Shown: positions 54,155 to 60,726 of the stretch, piece after piece | How positions within the stretch are numbered: the first letter of the stretch is position 1 | Layout: each line of letters opens with the position of its first letter | Origin: Acinetobacter lwoffii | GTDB taxonomy: Bacteria; Pseudomonadota; Gammaproteobacteria; Pseudomonadales; Moraxellaceae | DNA: 64,000 nucleotides | NCBI RefSeq assembly: GCF_029024105.1 | Contig: NZ_CP118963.1 | Location: forward strand, 806,001-870,000 | Direction of reading: 5' to 3' | The notes under the pieces: model-generated | The model's input: only the letters and a program-made list of their open reading frames with translations | Told to the model about the DNA's origin: nothing | Databases searched by the model: none | Translations under genes and position numbers: made by a program

Positions 54155-54715
54155 ATGTCCCTATCTTCCAAATCTGTTGCGATTGTTTATCACAGTCCTT
54201 ATGGACACACGGCTAAAGTGGCAAATTTTATTGCCGATGGTGCACGGGAAACCGGTGTTCAGGTGCATATGATGAATGTCGAACATATAGACTGGGATGT
54301 ACTAGACGCCGCCGATGCAATTATCTTTGGTTGTCCGACCTATATGGGTAGCCTGACCTCTGCCATGAAGCTGTTTATGGAGCAATCCTCTAAGCGCTGG
54401 CTGGCACGTAGCTGGCAGGGAAAACTGGCAGCGGCTTTTACCAATGGTGGCGGACTTAGTGGTGACAAGCTGGCGGTCCTGCAGCAAATCAACCTGTTTG
54501 CCATGCAGCACGGGATGTTGTGGAGTGGATTGCCATTAATGCCGACAGGACGTGCCGTCACGGATCTGAACCGGATGTCGAGCTTTTTGGGTTTAATGAC
54601 CCAGTCAGATAACGCACCGGTAGAAGTGACCCCACCTGAAGGCGATTTAAAAACTGCGTTCTGGTTTGGTGAATATATTGCTTTGACTCTAGCGCGTTTA
54701 AATAGCCATACTTAA
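54155..54715 (+). CDS. flavodoxin-like NAD(P)H:quinone oxidoreductase (WrbA type)
   Basis: This 186-residue FMN protein starts MSLSSKSVAIVYHSPYGHTA, where the last part binds FMN phosphate. It has AIIFGCPTYMGSLTSAMKLF and AAAFTNGGGLSGDKLAVLQQ, both typical of WrbA-like enzymes. It reduces quinones by two electrons. The ATG at 54155 follows a GAG site; a TTG three codons upstream is possible. A terminator follows directly. Confidence 0.85.
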   Translation: MSLSSKSVAIVYHSPYGHTAKVANFIADGARETGVQVHMMNVEHIDWDVLDAADAIIFGCPTYMGSLTSAMKLFMEQSSKRWLARSWQGKLAAAFTNGGGLSGDKLAVLQQINLFAMQHGMLWSGLPLMPTGRAVTDLNRMSSFLGLMTQSDNAPVEVTPPEGDLKTAFWFGEYIALTLARLNSHT

Positions 54716-54721
54716 AACCAT

Positions 54722-54751
54722 AAAAAAACCTCCAAATGCGGAGGTTTTTTT
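54722..54751. terminator. bidirectional terminator between convergent genes
   Basis: AAAAAAACCTCC and GGAGGTTTTTTT pair around AAATGC. It ends the WrbA-like gene (plus) and smpB (minus). Confidence 0.9.
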
Positions 54752-54770
54752 ATATTCAACTTTTAATCCA

Positions 54771-55250
54771 TTATTTATGGAAAATTCGCGCTTTATCACG
54801 TTGCCAGTCACGGTCTTTTTCGGTGGCACGTTTGTCATGAAGCTGCTTACCTTTGACCAGAGCAATTTCCAGCTTGGCATGTGGACCTTTCCAGTAGCAG
54901 GCCAGTGGAACGCAGGAATAACCTTTCTGGTTAATCGCACCCATCAACTTTTCAATTTCACGGCGATTCAGCAACAGTTTGCGGGTACGGGTTGCTTCAG
55001 GCACCACATGGGTCGAAGCACTTAACAAGGGCTGAACCTGTGCACCAAACAAGAACGCTTCACCATTTTTAAAGGTAATATAACTTTCTACAATGGTCAT
55101 GCGACCAGCGCGCATTGATTTGACTTCCCAGCCTTTTAATGAAAGCCCCGCTTCAAATTTCTCTTCAATAAAATAATCGTGGCGGGCACGTTTATTCAGT
55201 GCAATGGTACCGCCATTATTTTTTTTTACTACAATAGATGCTTTCGCCAT
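54771..55250 (-). CDS. smpB: SsrA-binding protein SmpB
   Basis: The 159-residue protein binds tmRNA for ribosome rescue. It begins MAKASIVVKKNNGGTIALNK, continues with NKRARHDYFIEEKFEAGLSL and GWEVKSMRAGRMTIVESYI, and ends with the basic helix DRDWQRDKARIFHK. tmRNA itself is not in this window. It diverges from coaD. Confidence 0.97.
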   Translation of the reverse strand: MAKASIVVKKNNGGTIALNKRARHDYFIEEKFEAGLSLKGWEVKSMRAGRMTIVESYITFKNGEAFLFGAQVQPLLSASTHVVPEATRTRKLLLNRREIEKLMGAINQKGYSCVPLACYWKGPHAKLEIALVKGKQLHDKRATEKDRDWQRDKARIFHK

Positions 55251-55389
55251 AATCTGATACTTCCAAACGTGCTGCTATTGTACCGCAACTAGAAATAAGG
55301 TGAAGTTTTTTAAATTAATGAGGATTATTCACCAAAAAAACAAGTTTTTGCTAAAATAAGATTCTACATAACAAACAGAGTACAAATGG

Positions 55390-55881
55390 ATGTCTAAAAC
55401 TCGTGTGATTTATCCGGGGACTTTTGATCCAATTACCAATGGACATATTGATTTGGTAACCCGCGCAGCGCGAATGTTTGATGAAGTTGTGGTAGCGATT
55501 GCCATCGGTCATCATAAAAATCCGGTATTTAGTCTGGAAGAGCGTGTCGCATTGGCAAAAGAGTCATTGAGTCATTTGGACAATGTTGAATTTGTAGGTT
55601 TTGACGGTTTGCTGGTCAATTTTTTCCGTGAGCAAAAGGCGACTGCTGTATTGCGTGGTTTGCGTGCAGTGTCTGATTTTGAGTACGAATTTCAGCTGGC
55701 CAATATGAACCGTCAGCTGGACTCCCACTTTGAAGCGGTATTTTTAACCCCTTCAGAGCAATATTCTTTTATTTCATCCACTTTGGTGCGTGAAATTGCT
55801 CGATTAAGAGGTGATGTGACCAAGTTTGTGCCACCAAACGTGGTCGATGCCTTCGAGCGTAAACTTCAACAAGGTTGGTAG
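55390..55881 (+). CDS. coaD: phosphopantetheine adenylyltransferase
   Basis: The 163-residue enzyme makes dephospho-CoA. The nucleotide-binding T/HxGH motif is in VIYPGTFDPITNGHIDL, and the ISSTLVREIARLRGD segment closes the site. Homologues share its start. Its stop is two bases before the GTG of the ferredoxin gene. Confidence 0.97.
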   Translation: MSKTRVIYPGTFDPITNGHIDLVTRAARMFDEVVVAIAIGHHKNPVFSLEERVALAKESLSHLDNVEFVGFDGLLVNFFREQKATAVLRGLRAVSDFEYEFQLANMNRQLDSHFEAVFLTPSEQYSFISSTLVREIARLRGDVTKFVPPNVVDAFERKLQQGW

Positions 55882-55882
55882 C

Positions 55883-56146
55883 GTGTCTTTATATATCACC
55901 GATGAATGCATTAATTGTGATGTCTGTGAACCTGTATGCCCGAATGAGGCAATCTATATGGGTGAACTCATTTATGAGATTCATCCAGATTTGTGTACAG
56001 AGTGCGTCGGACATCATGATCAACCGCAGTGTCAATTGTTCTGTCCGGTAGATTGTATTCCACTGGATCCGAATCATGTCGAAACGCAGGAACAGCTGCA
56101 AGCCAAGTACGAAAAACTGACTGCTCAAAAAACATCAAGCAATTAG
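55883..56146 (+). CDS. yfhL: YfhL-like 2[4Fe-4S] ferredoxin
   Basis: The 87-residue protein holds two iron-sulfur cluster motifs: CINCDVCEPVCP and CTECVGHHDQPQCQLFCP with the longer inter-Cys loop of the YfhL/Allochromatium type. A C-terminal helix follows. The start is GTG at 55883, right after coaD. It carries electrons at low potential; its partners are unknown. RNase P RNA begins about 25 bp later. Confidence 0.9.
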   Translation: MSLYITDECINCDVCEPVCPNEAIYMGELIYEIHPDLCTECVGHHDQPQCQLFCPVDCIPLDPNHVETQEQLQAKYEKLTAQKTSSN

Positions 56147-56170
56147 TCTCGATATTTGATACTATGCCGC

Positions 56171-56548
<378 letters not shown>

Positions 56549-56578
56549 CAAATTTTGATCAAACAGCACAATATGGGG

Positions 56579-56607
56579 TTGACGTGATTTACATAAAATC
56601 CCATAAT
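56579..56607 (+). promoter_or_regulatory. promoter of the tRNA-Met gene
   Basis: TTGACG (56579-56584) and CATAAT (56602-56607) are separated by exactly 17 bp. The next bases GCGCGC give a GC-rich discriminator, typical of stable RNA promoters under stringent control. It lies about 16 bp before the tRNA. Confidence 0.75.
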
Positions 56608-56622
56608 GCGCGCACAGTTTAA

Positions 56623-56699
56623 GGCTATGTAGCTCAGTTGGTTAGAGCACCGCACTCATAATGCGGGGGTCACAAGTTCAAGTCTCGTCATAGCCACCA
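56623..56699 (+). tRNA. tRNA-Met (CAU), elongator
   Basis: The 77-nt gene starts GGCTATG and ends CATAGCC-A-CCA. The anticodon loop is CTCATAA with CAT. The sequence is close to E. coli elongator tRNA-Met (pairing of positions 1-72 rules out the initiator). Its 3' end borders the AT-rich KAP gene. Confidence 0.96.
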
Positions 56700-56706
56700 T
56701 ATTCTG

Positions 56707-56737
56707 AAAAAACCCACTCCGATTGAGTGGGTTTTTT
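56707..56737 (+). terminator. rho-independent terminator of the tRNA-Met gene
   Basis: AAAAAACCCACTC and GAGTGGGTTTTTT pair around CGATT, with a long T run. It lies 8 bp after the tRNA. Confidence 0.92.
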
Positions 56738-56769
56738 TATGGCTGTAAAAATTAAAATGACTATAATGA

Positions 56770-58227
56770 ATGAATTGTAAACGAATGAAATTTAATAAAA
56801 TGACTATAGATCAAATAAATTGGCAAAAAGATAATTTTGAAAATATTAAAGAAGCTTGGGAGGGGGATTTATGGGATCGTAAACGTTTAGGGGAACAATT
56901 AACAGGATATGTTGATCGTTTACAATGTGGTGCTGTTTTAGCATTGGATGCACGTTGGGGAGAAGGAAAAACGTGGTTTGTTCGTCATTGGGCTAAATAC
57001 TTAAGTGATACAGACCATAATGTTATTTATTTGGATGCTTTTGCGAATGATTATTTAGATGATCCTTTTTTAGTTATTAGTTCTGAAATTACGAATATTT
57101 TAAATCAGGATAAAAGAACGAAAAGAAAAGTTAAAAAATTGATTGAATTGTCTGCATCTGTAGGAACTGCTTTATTGCCATCTTTACCTAAAATTGCTTT
57201 GACTCTAGGATTACACTTGGTTGGAGCAGGTTTTTTAAGTAGAGCACTTCAGCAAAGCTATGAAAATGCCAAAGATGAGATTGATACATTATCTGATGAA
57301 GCAAGTGAGAGAATCAAAGAAAGTATTCAAGAAAAGATAGCTACTCATGAAGCTGAAAAGAAAACTTTAATAGAGTTCAAAAAGCATTTAGCTGAGACTG
57401 TAGAAAAATTAGATAAGCCTTTAGTTTTTATCATTGATGAATTAGACCGGTGTCGTCCTGATTTTTCAATTCGATTAATTGAGCGAATTAAACATTTTTT
57501 TGATATCAAGAATATTGTTTTTGTTTTAGTAATGGATAAGGTTCAATTTTCAAAAGTCGTATGTCATAACTATGGTTATGATGAAACTTTAGGAGAGGCA
57601 TATTTAGATAAATTTGTTGACTTTACAATCCATTTAAAGCAGGCAAAAGAAAGTGAGAATTTTGAACTTATTATAAGAGATCAGCTATTTAAAATAGGTG
57701 AATTAAAGTCTATAGATGAATTTAGTGAATTGTATTATTGGGCACTTTATTTACAGTTACATGTAAAAATGAATAGTCGAGAATTAATAAAAAAGATTAA
57801 TCAATATGCATTATTAAGAGCAGATACTGATCATAAAAACTTGGTATTAATAACTTTCCTATTTGGTTCAATTTCAGCAAATAATTTTAAATCCTTTGTA
57901 GAAGAGGTTTCTCAAAACTTAATCAAAAGCTCAAGGGGTGATGTATACCAATTTGCACGAAAACATGGGATTTCAACCTGGAATGGTAATTATGATGAAA
58001 TAACAAATAGTGAATGGTATAGAATAATTATGCAAAAAGAATTTTTGATCAGTAATCCTTTATTAAACACGATGATCGCTGCTTTTCATGACTCAGCTCG
58101 CTCACAAGATAAATCTACAAAAGAACAATATTTGAGAGGAGGGTTAGTAAAATTTGCTATTTCAGAATATACAAACTCATGTAATTTTTCATCAGATTGG
58201 GAAAATTATATCAAACGTGGCATTTAA
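56770..58227 (+). CDS. KAP-family P-loop NTPase
   Basis: The protein has up to 485 residues. Walker A is ARWGEGKTWF (GK at 66-67), with Ala in place of the first Gly. Between Walker A and B is a hydrophobic hairpin (about 127-160), the membrane insert typical of KAP NTPases. Walker B is LVFIIDELDRC (218-228). Later motifs are VMDKVQFSKVV and AYLDKFVDFTIHLK. KAP proteins include PifA of plasmid F, which aborts phage growth. The gene is visibly more AT-rich than its neighbours. No ribosome site is seen; starts at 56785 and 56800 are also possible. It stands alone, with a convergent neighbour whose stop overlaps its own. Confidence 0.85.
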   Translation: MNCKRMKFNKMTIDQINWQKDNFENIKEAWEGDLWDRKRLGEQLTGYVDRLQCGAVLALDARWGEGKTWFVRHWAKYLSDTDHNVIYLDAFANDYLDDPFLVISSEITNILNQDKRTKRKVKKLIELSASVGTALLPSLPKIALTLGLHLVGAGFLSRALQQSYENAKDEIDTLSDEASERIKESIQEKIATHEAEKKTLIEFKKHLAETVEKLDKPLVFIIDELDRCRPDFSIRLIERIKHFFDIKNIVFVLVMDKVQFSKVVCHNYGYDETLGEAYLDKFVDFTIHLKQAKESENFELIIRDQLFKIGELKSIDEFSELYYWALYLQLHVKMNSRELIKKINQYALLRADTDHKNLVLITFLFGSISANNFKSFVEEVSQNLIKSSRGDVYQFARKHGISTWNGNYDEITNSEWYRIIMQKEFLISNPLLNTMIAAFHDSARSQDKSTKEQYLRGGLVKFAISEYTNSCNFSSDWENYIKRGI

Positions 58228-58850
58228 TTCTTATCCTTAAAGTAAGATAATAAGCTTCCTATATCATCCGTCTGCAACTGCTCACGCATTTTTAAAAACT
58301 GCTTTTCATCTAAGTCATAGAGCTTAAGTGAAAGCAGTTTTTCTATATCTTCCTTGGGAAAGCGATATTTAATAATTTTGGCAGGAACACCACCAACGAC
58401 TGCATAAGGCGGTACATCTTTGGTGACGACAGCACCGGTTGCCACCACAGCGCCTTCACCCAGTGTTACGCCTTGCATAATCATGGCGCGCGAGCCAATC
58501 CAACAACCATCGCCAATCACGGTATCACCCGCAGGCACAAAACTGCGTGTATCGAACGGAAACGCTGAAATCCAGTCCGTACGGTGTAATTGGTTGCCAC
58601 CCATCATAATCACGCATTCTGCGCCAAAACAGACAAAATTACCGATATGGAGCTGGTCAATCGGCTTCTCGGGCGTGGCCGGCTTGTCATGTAAATAACG
58701 CACCACACAACGCTCAAAGCCCTGATCCCAATAGGCCGAATAGTAAGAATAATTCCCCTTGATATGAATATTCGGATTCTTCACAGTTTTGGAGATGAAT
58801 TCGAATTCACACCAGTGGTTTACAGGCGAATTAATTAACTTTTCGGACAT
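58224..58850 (-). CDS. CatB-like xenobiotic O-acetyltransferase (hexapeptide repeat)
   Basis: The 208-residue enzyme matches the xenobiotic acetyltransferase family: SYYSAYWDQGFERCVVRYL in outline, IGNFVCFGAECVIMMGGNQLH in blocks, HRTDWISAFPF with the likely catalytic His, and left-handed beta-helix turns such as IGDGCWIGSRAMIMQGVTLG. Family members acetylate chloramphenicol (CatB) or streptogramins (Vat); chromosomal relatives often act on other hydroxyl groups. Its stop shares the TTAA at 58224-58227 with the KAP gene. Whether it confers resistance cannot be told. Confidence 0.85.
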   Translation of the reverse strand: MSEKLINSPVNHWCEFEFISKTVKNPNIHIKGNYSYYSAYWDQGFERCVVRYLHDKPATPEKPIDQLHIGNFVCFGAECVIMMGGNQLHRTDWISAFPFDTRSFVPAGDTVIGDGCWIGSRAMIMQGVTLGEGAVVATGAVVTKDVPPYAVVGGVPAKIIKYRFPKEDIEKLLSLKLYDLDEKQFLKMREQLQTDDIGSLLSYFKDKN

Positions 58851-58951
58851 AAGGGAGATACAAAAAATAGTGAATAAGAAATTATACCTAATCGGGGTTT
58901 AAACTTGCTGAATAATATCTAAAAGACATTCGCGCACGCATAAAACAATGA

Positions 58952-59356
58952 TTAAGCTGTGGTCGATGCTGGAGGAATACGAGCAATCACCTTAATTTCA
59001 AAATCAAAACCTGCTAACCACGTGACACCTACAGCTGTCCAATTAGGATAAGGCTTTTGCGTAAACACCTGATTTTTAACTTTCATGATGCTTTCAAATT
59101 GCTGCTCTGGGTCAGTGTGAAATGTGGTGACATCAACAATATCATCGAAAGTACAACCAGCCGCTGCCAAAGTTGCAGCTAAGTTTTTAAAAGCCTGTTC
59201 TACCTGTTTCTCGAAATCTGGTTCAGGAGAACCATCTTCACGGCTACCGACCTGACCAGAAACAAAAAGTAAGTCTTCCGATTTGATCGCAGCAGAATAA
59301 CCATGCTGTTCATAGAGGGCATGGCGGTCTTGGGGAAATATCGCAGTTCTAGTCAT
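58952..59356 (-). CDS. RidA/YjgF family protein
   Basis: The 134-residue protein has the RidA trimeric fold: LLFVSGQVGSREDGSPEPD, QVEQAFKNLAATLAAAGCTF and FTQKPYPNWTAVGVTWLAG with the late ARIPP end. Many RidA proteins deaminate reactive imines, which needs a conserved Arg; in this subgroup (Rid2-7-like) that residue is replaced, so the substrate is unclear. The ATG at 59356 was chosen over one at 59368 on the ribosome site. It is divergent from a tetR gene and shares operators with it. Confidence 0.82.
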   Translation of the reverse strand: MTRTAIFPQDRHALYEQHGYSAAIKSEDLLFVSGQVGSREDGSPEPDFEKQVEQAFKNLAATLAAAGCTFDDIVDVTTFHTDPEQQFESIMKVKNQVFTQKPYPNWTAVGVTWLAGFDFEIKVIARIPPASTTA

Positions 59357-59410
59357 GTCTATTCTCATTCAATATCTAATTTATCAGTGAGTGAAAGCAA
59401 CTTGACTCTC

Positions 59411-59427
59411 ACATACGCTTCGTATGT
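59411..59427. promoter_or_regulatory. operator O1 for the TetR regulator
   Basis: ACATACG-CTT-CGTATGT, a perfect inverted repeat with the same half-sites as O2. It lies over the predicted start of ridA transcription, just after the minus-strand -10. Confidence 0.7.
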
Positions 59428-59435
59428 AAACATAA

Positions 59436-59458
59436 TTGACATACGGTCCGTATGTCAA
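59436..59458. promoter_or_regulatory. operator O2 with embedded divergent -35 elements
   Basis: A 23-bp perfect palindrome, left arm TTGACATACGG and right arm CCGTATGTCAA around T. The outer six bases form TTGACA on both strands, so the palindrome supplies consensus -35 hexamers for tetR (plus) and ridA (minus). Its centre is 28 bp from that of O1. Candidate -10s are TATGTT (minus, 18-bp spacer) and TTAAAA (plus, 17-bp spacer). Confidence 0.7.
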
Positions 59459-59492
59459 TTAAAATTTTTATGATGATGAGGTAAAGTAATTC

Positions 59493-60086
59493 ATGTCTGT
59501 TCGTGAACAAAAGATGGCGGAAACCCGCAAGAAATTAATTGAAGTGGCACGCCGTGCATTTGCAGCATATGGCTATGCTGGCACTTCAATGGATAAGCTC
59601 ACGGCAGAAGCAGGATTGACCCGTGGTGCGCTGTATCATCATTTTGGTGATAAAAAAGGCTTATTTGCTGCGGTAGTTGATCAAATCGATTCGGAAATGG
59701 CTTCATCTGCCCAGCAGCATCTGGAGCAGCCTGATGATCTTTGGGATGGTTTGATGCTAGAAGGGCGGACCTATATTCAAAATGCCTTAAATCCGGAATT
59801 CCAACGCATTGTGTTGCGTGATGGACCGGCTGTGCTGGGTGATCCTGCACATTGGCCAAGTCAAAACAGATGTTTGCAGTCCACGCGTGAATGTGTTGAG
59901 CAATTATTGGTAGCAGATCGAATTAAAACAGTTGATCCGGAAGCTGCTGCGGTATTTTTAAATGGTGCTGCAATGAATGCAGCACTCTGGGTGGCTTCTA
60001 GCGAACATCCTGAGCAGGTACTCACTGAGGCCTTATATGCATTTAATTTATTTGCATCGGGGTTTTTAAAAGAAGCACAGAGTTAA
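59493..60086 (+). CDS. TetR family transcriptional regulator
   Basis: The 197-residue repressor has an N-terminal helix-turn-helix (about 10-56): RKKLIEVARRAFAAYGYAGT, then SMDKLTAEAGLTRGALYHHF, a near-consensus TetR domain. The C-terminal ~130 residues form the ligand-binding part; it includes a Trp-rich patch (HWPSQNRCL). It sits divergent to ridA, with two operators between, so it most likely represses both genes. The inducer is unknown. Confidence 0.9.
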   Translation: MSVREQKMAETRKKLIEVARRAFAAYGYAGTSMDKLTAEAGLTRGALYHHFGDKKGLFAAVVDQIDSEMASSAQQHLEQPDDLWDGLMLEGRTYIQNALNPEFQRIVLRDGPAVLGDPAHWPSQNRCLQSTRECVEQLLVADRIKTVDPEAAAVFLNGAAMNAALWVASSEHPEQVLTEALYAFNLFASGFLKEAQS

Positions 60087-60112
60087 TCCGTTTGTAGGAA
60101 GCGGATAAAGGT

Positions 60113-60139
60113 AAAAAACCCCTCAATCGAGGGGCTTTA
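60113..60139 (-). terminator. terminator between tetR and greA
   Basis: CCCCTC and GAGGGG pair around AATC. The minus side has six T residues after the stem, so it mainly ends greA; the plus side is weaker (CTTTAAATT). Confidence 0.75.
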
Positions 60140-60158
60140 AATTAAATAGCTTTAAATT

Positions 60159-60635
60159 TTAAAGATATTCAACTTTCACAATTTCGTATTCAACTTCACC
60201 ATTTGGTGTATTGATTTTCACATCATCGCCTTCGTTTTTGCCCAAAAGACCACGTGCAATCGGCGAGTTCACTGAGATCTTGTTGATCTTAAAGTCTGCT
60301 TCGTCATCGCCTACAATTTTATAGGTTTTCTGTTCTTCAGTATCCAGATTTTCAATCGTGACAGTCACACCAAAAACTACACGACCATTCTGTTCAAGTT
60401 CTTTGACATCGATCACCTGAGCTGCACCCAGTTTGCCTTCGATGTCCTGAATACGGCCTTCGCAGAAGCCTTGCTGTTCACGTGCTGCATGGTATTCCGC
60501 ATTTTCTTTTAAGTCGCCGTGTTCACGCGCTTCTGCAATTGAAGCTGTAATACGTGGGCGATCCACTGTTTTCAGTTGGTGTAATTCTTTCTCTAAGGCA
60601 ATTTTGCCTTCAGGTGTCATAGGATAACGTTGCAT
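60159..60635 (-). CDS. greA: transcript cleavage factor GreA
   Basis: The 158-residue protein begins MQRYPMTPEGKIALEKELHQ and has the N-terminal coiled coil that enters the polymerase channel, with the conserved acidic tip in ASIAEAREHGDLKENAEYH. The C-terminal FKBP-like domain ends VEYEIVKVEYL. It restarts backtracked RNA polymerase. GAGGG precedes the ATG at 60635. It lies 91 bp after carB, with a terminator between. Confidence 0.96.
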   Translation of the reverse strand: MQRYPMTPEGKIALEKELHQLKTVDRPRITASIAEAREHGDLKENAEYHAAREQQGFCEGRIQDIEGKLGAAQVIDVKELEQNGRVVFGVTVTIENLDTEEQKTYKIVGDDEADFKINKISVNSPIARGLLGKNEGDDVKINTPNGEVEYEIVKVEYL

Positions 60636-60678
60636 GTTGTCCCTCAAAAGTCAGTTGAAAGATATAAAATCTATAAAT

Positions 60679-60712
60679 AAAAAAAAGCCCGCCACCAAGA
60701 AGGTAGCGGGAC
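60679..60712 (-). terminator. rho-independent terminator of carAB
   Basis: On the minus strand CCCGCTACC and GGTGGCGGG pair around a TTCTT loop, then CTTTTTTTT. It lies 15 bp after the carB stop. Confidence 0.9.
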
Positions 60713-60726
60713 TTCTTGGAAGCGAA

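Noticed and set aside
58224..58850. Acquired chloramphenicol-resistance gene
   Set aside because: The protein is only family-level similar to CatB and has no integron or transposon context, so it is reported as a chromosomal acetyltransferase of unknown substrate.
56623..58952. Integration of a genomic island at tRNA-Met with a duplicated 3' end
   Set aside because: I looked for a second copy of the tRNA end after the KAP gene and after the CatB-like gene and found none; there is also no integrase gene. Acquisition remains possible by another route.
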